Shown: one piece after another, positions 53,601 to 57,150 of the stretch
Layout of the letters: every line of letters begins with the position of its first letter
How positions within the stretch are numbered: position 1 is the stretch's first letter
Assembly: GCF_954871325.1 (NCBI RefSeq)
Contig: NC_088775.1
Coordinates: forward strand, 39,285,561 to 39,349,560
DNA from: Gordionus sp. m RMFG-2023
Taxonomy: Eukaryota; Nematomorpha; Gordioida; Chordodea; Parachordodidae
Direction: 5' to 3'
Length of the DNA stretch: 64,000 nucleotides
Translations under genes and position numbers: made by a program
Notes under the pieces: generated by a model
The model's database searches: none
What the model saw: only the letters and a program-made list of their open reading frames with translations
Told to the model about the DNA's origin: nothing

Positions 53601-56600
53601 TGTTCAATTAAACAATATAGTAATGATCAATTTTATTTTAACTACTTTTCCCTGATGCTTAGCCACTTTATCTTGCGTATGGGGTAAAATTGCGAAAATG
53701 ACGCATTTCACTTAATTAATCACAGTTTTTAAAGTATGGTAGTTAGAGTGCTATACCTTTTTTATTTTATAGAATAGAATATAGGCTACATATAAATCTA
53801 TAATTTCTCTGTTTTGCTTATGTTTAAAAATTTTATAGCAAAAATGCAAAATACCAATTGATTTGAAAGATGTTTAGTATTTATTTAAATATATCTTTAT
53901 TATTAGCTATCAAGTATATAATATGAAAATTAATATATCAAATATGAAAAAGTTAGATAAAATATCAAAAATGTTATGGAATTGCAGTTTTTATTGAAAA
54001 TAATCTTTATATCTATATATTTAATTAAAACTTACATGAGATTATACAATAAGAGTCTTTTTAATATACAACTATCTCTTTTATTATAAGTTATCAATAA
54101 TATTTTATAAAAATTACATATCTTATATATAAAAATTAACAAATATATCAAAAATTCAATCCAATATGGAATTGCAGTTTATTATTGCACATTGTGTCAT
54201 GGGCAAATCTAAAAAATTGAAAATAATTTATAAATGTTTATATCCAAATAATAAATAAAACTTACATGTTATTGTGCAGCGAGCCCTTCTAACCTAAGGT
54301 CGACCTCTGCGTCGTTTTTGCCTTATTGGAATATCCTTGGCTGCTGGAGGAGGTTTACAATAGTTTCATCTTATAGCCAAACCAACAACATGTTTAAATA
54401 ATTTAAAAAAGATGGGGTAATTACAAATTCCTATTACCTTTGTTGAGAGGTAGTCTTACAAACCAAATGCATTATATTATATTTATATTGATTAAAAGAA
54501 CTTCATGCTATATTTTTCACAAAATTTATTTCATCCTGATTTATTACTTGCAATTTATCAGCAGGTATATAGTACTCAATATAATCATTCATTTCAATTG
54601 ATGGAATATTTTTTTTATAATTTTGCCCAGTTTTAACCTATGTCTATATTTCTAAAATAATTGTTGGATATGTCGTAAACACTTTTTGAGAAGTAGTATA
54701 GGCACCATTTTTCAACCATCTCCATAGCAACAATTTTAAAACGGGAGGTAAGCGTTCTCAAGAGTATTTTCATCTTTAATTACTCGATCGCTTGCTTCTA
54801 GTGTATTGTTGGTGCTGGGTTTAAATTTTTCCAAAATTTTAATATACCTACCATATGTTTTTTCTACTGCCCATTTTGATTTATTTTACTGTCCATTACT
54901 TTATAAAATAAACTGCCACAATAATTTGTTCTCTATAATGTTCAAAAATTTTATTATATAATATTATATTAATCATATAGTAAAACACTTAAAATTATTT
55001 TAAATTTGATTTTAAAATCTTAAAATAGCATAATAATACTAAATAATGAGCATTAATCTATGTGAAGCAAATTGGAATTAAAGAAAGAAAAACGAATATT
55101 TATAAATGAACCATTATAAATATTTTTTTTTGATAAATATTAGTGATTTATTAATTTAATATACGAAATTAATAATATAATTAAAAACATTTTTTATAAA
55201 AGGAAAGGAGTTAAAAATAATCATCCTCCTCTGGTGGCCATGAATCTTCAAATACTTTAAAATTATTACGTAAAATTTCAAAGCTGATTTTTTGTTTGAT
55301 CAAAAGGGCCCTCGAGATTGTTGTTTTAGGACTCTTTTGGCCAATTAGTTTGATTAGGGATTTCGCCTCTTTCCCACAATTTGTTGATGCTACGACGGGT
55401 ATAAATATATTGTTATCGGCTAGATGTGAATATTTTGGGGATTTCTTTTTCCCCGCTATACCTAATGGACGTATTTATTATTAGATTGGGCAAAAATGTC
55501 TTAACGTATGCCCATTAGGACGCGAGTTATTAATAACGGAAGTATCTCATGGTGTGAGATATGAAGGAACATCGGCCTTGAATAATGAATCTGGATTATT
55601 TTATTAATTTTTTCATACCTTATATATTTTTATCTGTTTACGACAATGGAGTGGATGTCTAGTTTTAGAATCAACCATTACCCTACATCCTTTACAGTTG
55701 TAAGGTAGAGATATGTCTAAACCTAGCTTGATAGTTAATGCATATCAATTCCTTATTTTTCAGAAGATATTTATAGGTTAGTATACTGCTGTGTGTCATC
55801 AACATAACATATCATGACACGACAGCACAATACCAATCCTTTTGTAAATGGATAAATTGCGTTAAAGGATTTGTTAGTAGACCAGTTTGACAAAGCATTG
55901 TTTATAGTGGTTTAATTAATTTAAGAATGAGATTTTTGTTTTTTAATAAAAAGGAAATAGAAGAAATTATTGAAAGGGGTAGTAAGCCAAGTCCGCCAGA
56001 TTTTGTTGGAAGGGTAGTTTGTAGCCAGCTATTTTCAAATTTTAGGCTGATTATTCTCCAGTATCGATTTAAATTTTTTCATATTTAATTTTTTTTCAAT
56101 TAAATAAAATGCCTAATGGGAAGGTACATGCTTGACAATATTTTCTTTTGAACATAGACTAATTAAATTGTTTTCTAAAAATGTTTGGATGCCTCTAGAT
56201 CCTCCTATTGGTAACCCGAGAACGAAGATTTTATCCTTAATTACACCGTTATAATAATTAAAAATTTTATATTCTTTTGCGGGAACCTTCCCGAAATTAC
56301 CGTTCTGTTTGTGTTCCAAAATTTTTCACAAGTTTCGTTCCTGAAACGAGCCAAGAACGTTCTGTTCCATATCCCTGGTTAATATTTAATAAACCAAAAA
56401 AAACCCTAAAAACACAAACTAAACAAAATCTACCTAAACAAATCCTCGAAACTAAACCCAACCCTTCTAAAAAACAAACTATCAAATATTATACGAAATT
56501 ACCAATCAGAAAACCAAGAAAAACTAAATGACAATCCAAAATTTAAATAACTCAAAAGTCAATAATAATAAATCTTTGTTTAAGATAATATCAATAATTT

Positions 56601-57150
56601 TTTATATTTTTAAAATTAATTCCAAAAAAAATAATTATAATAAATATAATATCAAATCTATATTATATAACTACAATATTACATAAAAAACAAATACCAC
56701 GTGATTATGAGTGACGTGTTATAATATACACTATATATATTTATAACTACAATTATATCTAATTTTTATACCCAATCAACCTTATTTTAATTGGTTGATT
56801 GGCATTTCGCGTAAAAAAAAAATATAAATGTAAACGTATTTACAAATACGACAGTAATCAAAAGCTATTTCAATATTTATCCATAATCAGTTGTTTAAGA
56901 TAAGACCCATTAATTATTTATATTTATAATTTAAAATTATCTAATCAAAAAGCTAACCTCCCCCCTGCACTATAAATTATTAGGTTATACCTTCGCTATG
57001 AAATTGTCCGAATGTCGATCCAGGGCCGCCAATAATCTAGCTACAAGTGTTCATATGAGTTTCAAAATTTTCGAGAGCCAGATGGGGATCAACATGTCCC
57101 AGTACGAGACCATCATGGCTAATCAGCGCAAGTCAAAAAAGTTTGTGTGA
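7257..57150 (+). CDS. CHPF: Chondroitin polymerising factor-like protein (CHPF/CHSY family), 11 exons
   Basis: Predicted Golgi type II glycosyltransferase-like protein; CHPF proteins partner chondroitin synthases to extend chondroitin chains. Exons: 7257-8635, 9131-9576, 13150-13337, 13562-13629, 17208-17473, 17936-18122, 25451-25615, 26294-27127, 28894-29257, 29980-30112, 56984-57150. They sum to 4197 nt, 1398 residues plus stop, with matching phases throughout. Landmarks recalled from CHPF: the membrane anchor (172-194), VRPYHLATELGI (300-311), LYVGRP (591-596), EYCSLNAGF, HFDVADWIYF, FVNGYKQNDPTRGIEY, CFPISYQRY and the final LSECRSRAANNL. Vertebrate CHPF is about 775 residues; this one is much longer because of its N-terminal extension and Asn/acidic linkers. 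Neither domain shows a DxD motif. The weakest junction is exon 4/5. A possible AATAAA lies at 57652. Paralogues CHPF2 or CHSY cannot be excluded. Confidence 0.85.
8636..9130 (+). other. Intron 1
   Basis: 495 bp, AT-rich, donor GTTAAT (weak) and acceptor ACATCAG. No repeat of known family seen. Confidence 0.65.
9131..9576 (+). CDS. CHPF: CHPF-like exon 2: GT31-like domain
   Basis: Codes residues 460-608. It opens with a charged linker with a basic run (NRKRSKR), then a GT31-like core: FVSATLGHIVDDYMHDFES, VYIVKASGTYLR and LYVGRPTEDQLLVGGPKE. CHSY enzymes have a DDD metal site where this protein has KASG (567-570). CHPF likewise lacks it. The donor AAGAAG|GTAGTA lets GAA-TAT-TGC form across the junction, recreating the family's conserved YC. 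Confidence 0.85.
9790..10440. repeat. Fold-back (inverted-repeat) element in intron 2
   Basis: Two arms of about 310 bp are inverted copies of each other around a short centre near 10125. For example, TTTTGATAAAATTTTCTATA on the left answers AAAATTTTATCAAAATTAAA on the right. GATATCTCAGAAACTATTAG on the right answers CTAATAGTTCCTGAGATATC on the left. No coding capacity and no clear target-site duplication, so the family is unknown. Transcribed with the gene it could form a hairpin. Confidence 0.75.
10480..10745. repeat. GGCCCGG-motif repeat in intron 2
   Basis: It begins near TTAGAGGCCTGCAAAGCCCG, close to the inverted terminus TAGAGATCTGCAAAGTTAGG of the MITE at 28034-28454. It carries the same alternation of GGCCC-type motifs and AT. 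The right end is not clear. Confidence 0.45.
11134..12975 (-). mobile_element. hAT-like transposon with long inverted arms
   Basis: About 1842 bp. The outer 330 bp on each side are inverted copies. The tips carry tandem GC-rich motifs (CAATTCGGCGCGGCGA on the left, complements on the right near 12920-12965). The 8-bp TTTCAGTC is present on both sides (11126-11133 and 12976-12983). Inside is a decayed minus-strand transposase of the ZMYM1/DUF4371-like hAT group. The arms also carry sequences resembling the TGTTAAACGGCTC MITE (11460-11530 and 12510-12680). Confidence 0.7.
11870..12320 (-). pseudogene. Decayed hAT transposase (ZMYM1/DUF4371 type)
   Basis: On the minus strand the readable pieces are TRFIERQESVKLFIKLYD and, further on, VVSRQSNCSNIDAST. 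They match blocks of ZMYM1-like hAT transposases: the T-R-[WF]-x-ERH block, and the R-Q-x-x-R-S-N block after a long helical stretch. Several stops and frameshifts interrupt the frame. Part of the element at 11134-12975. Confidence 0.55.
13150..13337 (+). CDS. CHPF: CHPF-like exon 3
   Basis: Codes residues 609-671. It continues the GT31-like domain: EYCSLNAGFFIGQSELLEVK corresponds to the CHSY/CHPF block around the conserved glycines and 'S-x-x-L', and TCLDDI to the conserved C-x-x-DI. Acceptor ATCAAG; donor AAT|GTAAAC, phase 0. It contains a lineage-specific KAPESKRF stretch. Confidence 0.85.
13562..13629 (+). CDS. CHPF: CHPF-like exon 4, short
   Basis: Codes residues 672 to the start of 694. 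It reads EIWRRALANSGLCIIDPG, matching the family's DEWLGRC-x(5)-GVGC segment. The acceptor TTAATTACAG is strong. The donor is inferred: AA|GTTTGT gives the phase needed for exon 5, and it lies only 18 bp before a MITE (13648). An alternative end at 13618 would not fit any visible exon 5 acceptor. Confidence 0.65.
13648..13840. mobile_element. MITE of the TGTTAAACGGCTC family, copy 2
   Basis: It starts TAGTGTTGTTAAACGGCTC and shares AAAAATATTGCCTA and related blocks with copy 1. The right end near 13833 is degenerate (GAGTCGTTTGGCGA), and no intact target duplication is visible. Confidence 0.65.
13841..14716. other. Intron 4 DNA without a gene
   Basis: AT-rich DNA with a run of 12-13 C near 14442-14454. 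Nothing recognised. Region 14080-14430 is somewhat richer in GC than its surroundings but keeps no open frame. Confidence 0.4.
14717..14856. repeat. Perfect 70-bp tandem duplication
   Basis: Two head-to-tail copies with period 70, each containing AATTCATCAAAGCCCGAGGA and AACTCGTGTCTATGAA. No mismatch is visible, so the duplication is recent. The period is not a multiple of three. In one frame the unit reads FIKARGLFKIYEKLVSMN, which may be a former exon; no family recognised. Confidence 0.85.
15174..15614 (+). pseudogene. Decayed hAT transposase pieces
   Basis: Two adjacent open stretches. The first ends EARKLLDSLPIPNFFSH. The second reads LLELKEIRANVDEEFHILY followed by ESKAELYVFNICPSPLA. 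The pattern V-[DN]-[ED]-x-[FY]-H-x-L-Y and the later 'P-S-P-R' region fits the middle of ZMYM1/DUF4371-type hAT transposases. Catalytic acids and the dimerisation domain are not preserved. Confidence 0.5.
16030..16325. repeat. GGCCCGG-motif repeat nested in a hAT
   Basis: It opens near TAGGGCACGGCCCAG and closes near GGGCCGGGCCTGTATGTC. Between them GGCCCAGCCCGGG-type motifs alternate with A/T runs. It belongs with the similar repeats in this window. Its ends do not match the TAGTGATCTGCA termini well, so it is a divergent relative. Confidence 0.45.
16975..17155. repeat. Degenerate MITE of the TGTTAAACGGCTC family
   Basis: Blocks such as TTTTTTAGCCAAAAATATTACC and CTAAGTCTCGTGATTTGG recall the internal part of copies 1-3. 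The termini have decayed. It lies just upstream of exon 5. Confidence 0.4.
17208..17473 (+). CDS. CHPF: CHPF-like exon 5
   Basis: Codes residues 694-782: SLYTADLTFNSAVNSS, then LPTAKTGFKEAEV and a helical, heptad-like stretch (VKEEINLIKGQLKYL). In CHPF/CHSY this is the linker helix between the two domains (MYxLHxxF-x-ELE). The acceptor AAAAAAAGAG lacks a good pyrimidine tract; 17208 is chosen because it agrees in phase with exon 4. Donor A|GTTGAG. An overlooked small exon before it is possible. Confidence 0.7.
17936..18122 (+). CDS. CHPF: CHPF-like exon 6
   Basis: Codes residues 783-845. Across the junction it forms NGIAPKSKPTNHFDVADWIY, matching the family block GIPAP-x(5)-RFEVLxWDYF. It then runs as a helix ending AQFLQKYP, equivalent to ALEELNRRYHP. 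Acceptor TTTTTCTCAG, donor AA|GTGAGT; both are strong. Confidence 0.88.
18836..19450 (+). other. GC-raised decayed coding-like stretch, unidentified
   Basis: Intron 6. Base composition rises over about 600 bp. Long stop-poor runs appear in shifting frames, for example FFELFRKWLQIFLTFLIRN and LTAITLPTKEWKRLSLTGP. It reads like a decayed mobile ORF rather than an exon, but I cannot name a family. Confidence 0.3.
19530..20470. mobile_element. Probable hAT-like element with AAATCATGATTT ends
   Basis: The left end AGTGTTGACAAAAATCATGA and the right part (GATTTAAATCGCCATTTAAA, then TTTTTTTGTCAAACGCG) show the inverted (GA)TTTAAATC subterminal style found in some hAT families. I could not find a target-site duplication or a readable transposase. 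Confidence 0.35.
20673..20853. mobile_element. MITE of the TGTTAAACGGCTC family, copy 3
   Basis: 181 bp. The left end is TAGGCACGGCTAACTC and the right end GAGCTGTTTAACAATACTA. It is flanked by a perfect 8-bp direct repeat TCATGGAC (20665-20672 and 20854-20861). The duplication makes the insertion unambiguous and assigns the family to a hAT-type transposase. Confidence 0.85.
20854..22370. other. Intron 6 DNA without a confirmed gene
   Basis: AT-rich DNA. A minus-strand frame (21925-22164) containing a poly-Asn run and a + frame at 22184-22390 (SHEFNSYCNQHRITH) look protein-like but match nothing I can name. Neither has the flanks expected of a CHPF exon. Confidence 0.35.
22374..22640. repeat. 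Divergent tandem duplication, period 147 bp
   Basis: ATCTGAAG at 22374 and 22521 open two copies of a GC-richer unit. Both contain CCGAACC, TCACTATGACCTTG, AACCC/GGCCACC and GATA-TCGGTT blocks. The copies differ at many positions. A minus-strand frame (22425-22637) spans both copies and encodes VAGLSFVIEGL and VAGLLYVIE repeats. Confidence 0.7.
23212..23733 (+). pseudogene. hAT transposase C-terminal relic
   Basis: It reads HPVFKLEESWINLSQNEYL and, after about 350 bp of decay, SLTPVERIFFTLVNSGLNTK followed by RSCLSDENS. These are the hAT blocks preceding and forming the dimerisation domain. Several frame changes separate the parts. Confidence 0.65.
23995..24660 (+). repeat. Satellite array, ~110-120 bp units with palindromic core
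   Basis: About six head-to-tail units of 90-120 bp. Each carries a variant of ACCATAGAAAAGTGACAATT followed by GTCATAATCGTTATTTTT and then GACGCAAACGGGCAAAAATA. The core TGACAATTGTCA is a perfect 12-bp palindrome. A reversed array lies at 45836-46425, and a single unit at 30966-31070. Confidence 0.8.
24661..25450. other. End of intron 6, no gene seen
   Basis: AT-rich with a 10-bp G run near 24970. The frame at 24754-24942 is hydrophobic but AT-driven, with no family match. The pyrimidine tract before exon 7 is T/A rich. Confidence 0.4.
25451..25615 (+). CDS. CHPF: CHPF-like exon 7
   Basis: Codes residues 845-900. FVNGYKQNDPTRGIEYILDF is among the best-conserved blocks of the family (VNGYRRFDPARGMEYTLDL in CHPF). 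Acceptor AAACAAG, donor AAAAG|GTAATT; both phases agree with the neighbours. Confidence 0.9.
26294..27127 (+). CDS. CHPF: CHPF-like exon 8: GT7-like C-terminal domain
   Basis: Codes residues 900-1178. The exon starts with an Asn/acidic linker absent from vertebrate CHPF, then VRYLLLPVWARNCPDQALQA (about 967-986), equivalent to the 'LLPL...FLEAF' start of the second domain. VTLLTLNVRI (1142-1151) takes the place of the CHSY FCDVDL metal site. NAHRGKRVCFPISYQRY matches N-A-[IV]-x-G-x-x-xFFPxxFQxF. No DxD is present. Acceptor TAATTTGCAG, donor AAAG|GTTTTT. Confidence 0.88.
27400..27740 (+). pseudogene. hAT dimerisation relic
   Basis: KYNTPLPSSTAKAV at about 27680-27720 is the degenerate start of a hAT C-terminal dimerisation motif. 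Upstream sequence is decayed. Confidence 0.45.
27880..28735. repeat. Direct duplication interrupted by a MITE
   Basis: The left copy (27880-28535, minus the insert) and right copy (28536-28735) share ATTCAATC-TTTTTACATAGTAA, GGCGTTACTATTCTTAAAAA and CGCCACCAACTAAA. The left copy was later split by the MITE at 28034-28454. Confidence 0.7.
28034..28454. mobile_element. GGCCCGG-rich hAT-type MITE, copy A
   Basis: 421 bp. It starts TAGTGATCTGCATCGGGCC and ends GGGCCTAACTTTGCAGATCTCTA, imperfect inverted termini. A perfect 8-bp target duplication ACGTAGAC flanks it (28026-28033 and 28455-28462). Interior GGCCCGG motifs separated by A/T runs could fold strongly. No coding capacity. Confidence 0.88.
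28894..29257 (+). CDS. CHPF: CHPF-like exon 9
   Basis: Codes residues 1178-1299. The junction makes YQRYDPSIARP. HYDVANWGSAIFYLSDYLNA corresponds to the CHPF block GRFDRQ-x(4)-CFYNSDYVAAR. An Asp/Leu-rich helix LDLAELFKAYANHIQGE follows. Acceptor ACCTCGTAG, donor CTC|GTAAGT, phase 0. Confidence 0.88.
29980..30112 (+). CDS. CHPF: CHPF-like exon 10
   Basis: Codes residues 1300-1343: DMNFGRPFELFRYIEPNLIM matches the family's 'V-x-E-L-F-L-x-F-S-x-L-H-x-x-R-A-V-E-P' block, and IVNCP holds a conserved Cys position. Acceptor TTAAAACAG, donor TTTTAG|GTAAAC, phase 1. Confidence 0.88.
30400..30965 (+). repeat. Dispersed repeat ending GGTATCGGTACACCCCTAG
   Basis: Shares long blocks with 44300-44800, including GCGCATTCTGTTTATAAAAG and TGCGATAATCTCTT. 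Both end in a GATATCGGTAC/CACC palindrome-rich tail. That tail, rich in CGGCCGATATC motifs, resembles termini of some hAT elements. Left end unknown. Confidence 0.6.
30966..31070 (+). repeat. Single unit of the TGACAATTGTCA satellite
   Basis: One unit with AACATGTTAAATTAAAATTT, ACCATAGAAAAGTAACAATT and GTCATAATCGTTATTTAGAA, followed by the GGGCGGGCTAGC segment (31075-31290). The same segment borders the array at 45836-46425, so unit and segment form one larger repeat. Confidence 0.65.
32035..32800. mobile_element. Insertion with GGTCCGG palindromic ends, inside a hAT
   Basis: The left side is dense in ACGGTCCGGTC / GGTCCGGACTGG motifs (32048-32175), and the right side in GACCGGTCCGGACC / GACCATGGTCC (32740-32793). 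It interrupts the hAT transposase region. Exact ends and target duplication are unclear. Confidence 0.55.
32681..32923 (-). pseudogene. hAT transposase C-terminal piece
   Basis: MMSVERELLVYIELEDIPPK is the terminal SIE-x-[DE] helix of ZMYM1-like hAT transposases, followed by VNERFINVKII. The frame then runs out into the inserted GGTCCGG element. Confidence 0.5.
33457..33729 (-). pseudogene. hAT transposase middle piece
   Basis: A 90-residue frame of the same element's transposase: KWLLILNETLLYLKLPEISG and a later YSDKYQDERLQESIDLYRF. Its homologue, a ZMYM1-type hAT, has the '[YF]-x-D-x-x-[NI]-x-x-L' pattern here. Confidence 0.45.
34691..35240. other. AT-rich spacer with G runs
   Basis: Contains GGGGGGGGGCGAGCG near 34980 and GGGCGGGGCAAG near 35015. 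These resemble the GGGCGGGCTAGC segment of the repeat at 31075-31290. No gene. Confidence 0.4.
35250..37010 (-). mobile_element. hAT transposase relic (BED-finger hAT type)
   Basis: Minus-strand pieces in proper order. About 36920-36750 reads HENIQLNKLIMRYVIKSNLS (the hAT 'lower-helix' block). At 36227-36550 the RNase H-like region includes IMSITIDNAKNF and HRCLAHILNIIVSAG. At 35950-36010 lies KPFYNITQEISSD, and at 35594-35815 PKTEKFLPKF. Multiple frame interruptions. Ends and target duplication not found. Confidence 0.7.
36227..36550 (-). pseudogene. hAT transposase RNase H-like core piece
   Basis: 107-residue frame. SITIDNAKNF carries the conserved 'TDNAxN' acid, here as IDNA. RCLAHILNIIV is the C-x-x-H helix block of hAT transposases. 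Surrounding pieces of the same gene are out of frame. Confidence 0.7.
37480..38160 (+). mobile_element. Retroelement integrase fossil (Gypsy/retrovirus-like)
   Basis: A short decayed piece of an integrase core. IRYGIPHQIVTDNGSQF and TPYHP identify the DDE domain around its second catalytic acid. It is broken in several places and lacks LTRs, protease and RT. Clearly older than the Gypsy element at 46927-53562. Confidence 0.7.
38196..38479. mobile_element. GGCCCGG-rich MITE, copy C (reversed)
   Basis: The right end (AGGCCCGATGCAGATCACTA) is the complement of the TAGTGATCTGCATCGGGCC terminus of copies A and B. The left end is not intact and no target duplication was found. Confidence 0.6.
38688..38880. 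mobile_element. Small element with TGTTGTTAAA ends
   Basis: It runs from TACTGTTGTTAAATGGTAGCC to GGGCCGAATTTTTAACAACACTA, inverted termini of the same style as the TGTTAAACGGCTC MITEs. No clear target duplication. Confidence 0.5.
38881..39520. other. AT-rich spacer with duplicated TCCTCTTTCT segments
   Basis: ATTACATCATCTTCCTCTTTCTGTTGAGAATCCATTAT-like sequence occurs twice (near 38921 and 39055), a roughly 130-bp tandem duplication. No gene. Confidence 0.45.
39528..39772. mobile_element. GGCCCGG-rich hAT-type MITE, copy B
   Basis: 245 bp. It opens TAGTGATCTGCATCGGGCC and ends CTTTGCAGATCTCTA... trimmed to GCAGATCTCTA. An 8-bp duplication flanks it: CCATGAAT (39520-39527) and CCATGATT (39773-39780), one mismatch. 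Same family as 28034-28454, with a deletion of the central part. Confidence 0.82.
39781..41793. other. AT-rich DNA with local direct repeats
   Basis: Near 40250-40350 and 40480-40575 an 85-bp segment recurs (TTGGGGGGTCAGG, AAAATATCGATAT), period about 230. A run of 16 G sits at 40434-40449. At 40574, TAGTGTTGTTTAATTGGTTG is an inverted match to 45340-45395. No gene. Confidence 0.5.
42168..42366 (+). repeat. 24-25-bp tandem repeats, Merlin left arm
   Basis: About eight copies of TTCTATACAAACTTAATATGATTCC in a row. The inverted set is in the right arm at about 43730-43925. The copy differences largely mirror each other between arms, supporting arm duplication after the array formed. Confidence 0.85.
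42871..43538 (+). pseudogene. Merlin (IS1595/IS1016-like) transposase, 5'-truncated
   Basis: Three exon pieces, with introns 42938-42979 (42 bp) and 43268-43330 (63 bp), restore one frame. It reads KAISRWFKKFREVCGF, then GGPGHVIEIDETHVWKRKYN, IWIIGGICRKTNEIFL, IMTDSWLGYNRLESS, RINHSQNFVDP and HTQKVERLWLDLKANYKSHG. The D (EIDET), D (TDSW) and E (VERLW) of the DDE site are all present. The N-terminal DNA-binding part is absent because the left arm is an inverted copy of the 3' end. TAA at 43536-43538. Confidence 0.88.
44300..44800 (+). repeat. Second copy of the GATATCGGTACAC repeat
   Basis: Same order of blocks as 30400-30965, including GCGCATTCTGTTTATAAAAG, ATTGACAGTTACCATCGCC-like sequence and the CGGATCGGTAATCGG tail. 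It begins at the Merlin insertion edge. Confidence 0.65.
44801..45560. other. AT-rich DNA with an AACAACACTA-ended element
   Basis: At 45255-45395 a GC-richer piece (ACCCCGGGTCTGGGTTTTAC) ends CAACCAACCAATTAACAACACTA, the inverted match to 40574. No gene. Confidence 0.45.
45561..46425 (-). repeat. Reversed TGACAATTGTCA satellite array plus its flank
   Basis: 45836-46425 holds about six units in opposite orientation to 23995-24660, each with ATGACAATTGTCACTTTTCT and TGGTACATCTTCACTGAAAT. 45561-45835 is the complement of the GGGCGGGCTAGC segment at 31075-31290. Unit length is about 110-118 bp. Confidence 0.78.
46435..46926. other. AT-rich DNA with GACTAATTA-CAACACTA repeats
   Basis: GACTAATTATCAACACTA (near 46449) and GACTAATTAGCAACACTA (near 46594) are direct copies bounding about 150 bp of GTCGACTAATAGACT-type motifs, probably a small element. 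46922-46926 (CTTAG) is the left target copy of the Gypsy element. Confidence 0.45.
46927..47321 (-). repeat. 3' LTR of the Gypsy element
   Basis: 395 bp, starting TGTCTTAGTATG on the minus strand. A purine-rich tract (about 47322-47335, AAAGGGGTGACA on the minus strand) adjoins it as the likely polypurine tract. Confidence 0.92.
47336..48621 (-). other. 3' untranslated part of the Gypsy element
   Basis: About 1.3 kb without coding capacity between integrase and the 3' LTR. It contains a short tandem duplication of AAGGTCAAAGTTTATAGTCT (near 47691 and 47723). Confidence 0.6.
48622..51815 (-). mobile_element. Gypsy pol region: protease, RT, RNase H, integrase
   Basis: Minus strand, in Gypsy order. 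An aspartic protease with DTGAS is near 51640. Reverse transcriptase follows, with LPFGLSVSAPIFQR and the YMDD box near 50570. RNase H holds AVDASNKGVGGALLH and YTDHKPL (near 49920). Integrase holds an HHCC zinc finger (HAGHQGRDKM ... CIPCN) and a DDE core with HVDFF, IVSDGGPAF and HPSSNGQAER. Reads as a fossil that is close to whole. Confidence 0.93.
52143..52925 (-). mobile_element. Gypsy gag-like frame with two CCHC knuckles
   Basis: 260-residue frame. Two zinc knuckles, CNRCGYKGHYAKTC and CFKCKETGHIAINC, bind RNA in nucleocapsid proteins. An N-terminal hydrophobic stretch, LVTLGLIIILYSIYILLKFL, looks like a membrane helix, which is unusual for a gag. The middle is a likely coiled coil (SLNEILNEIKNG onward). 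Confidence 0.85.
53132..53159 (-). promoter_or_regulatory. Primer-binding site complementary to tRNA-His 3' end
   Basis: The + strand reads as the 3' part of a tRNA: T-stem CCAGG, loop TTCGAAT, stem CCTGG, acceptor strand TCACGGC, discriminator A and CCA. The acceptor pairs with GCCGTGA, the start typical of tRNA-His. The match is 28 nt, longer than the usual 18, and one base separates it from the 5' LTR. Confidence 0.85.
53161..53562 (-). repeat. 5' LTR of the Gypsy element
   Basis: 402 bp, nearly identical to 46927-47321. Both contain CCAATCAGATGTCTACAATC and a TTATATATATACA box. Confidence 0.92.
53568..54288. repeat. Divergent duplicated AT-rich segment
   Basis: 53925-54060 and 54140-54275 share ATGGAATTGCAGTTT and AAAACTTACATG in the same order, period about 215 bp. 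No gene seen. Confidence 0.45.
54290..55000 (-). pseudogene. MULE (Mutator-like) transposase relic
   Basis: The minus strand near 54900-54600 reads WAVEKTYGRYIKI, KPSTNNTLEASDRVIKDENT and, after shifts, LKLLLWRWLKNG. This resembles the C-terminal part of MULE transposases, where a TNNxLEAxNRxIKD block precedes the helix around the RERLP segment. Several interruptions; ends not found. Confidence 0.55.
55001..56983. other. Remainder of intron 10, no gene recognised
   Basis: Frames at 55296-55484 (+), 55925-56090 (+) and 56277-56531 (+) are open but match nothing I know. At 56325-56365, TTCGTTCCTGAAACGAGCCAAGAACGTTCTG is internally palindromic (GAACG/CGTTC), probably the edge of an element. Confidence 0.35.
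56984..57150 (+). CDS. CHPF: CHPF-like exon 11, terminal
   Basis: Codes residues 1344-1398 and stop. Across the 26.9-kb intron the codon GGT is formed, giving VLGYTFAMKLSECRSRAANN, then HMSFKIFESQM. The CHPF C-terminus has LSEDLYHRC-x(3)-LEGLGSRTQLAMLLFEQEQ at the same place. Acceptor TAAATTATTAG. The tail NMSQYETIMANQRKSKKFV is lineage-specific. TGA at 57148-57150. Confidence 0.82.

Larger units (their letters stand above)
30113..56983 (+). other. Intron 10, 26.9 kb, packed with mobile elements
   Basis: Bounded by donor GTAAAC and acceptor TAAATTATTAG. It holds hAT, Merlin, Gypsy, MULE, MITE and satellite sequences listed separately. I found no host exon within it. Confidence 0.8.

Noticed and set aside
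56277-56531. 84-residue Lys/Pro-rich open frame
   Set aside because: Driven by A-rich composition, overlaps a palindromic repeat edge, and has no splice context or family match.
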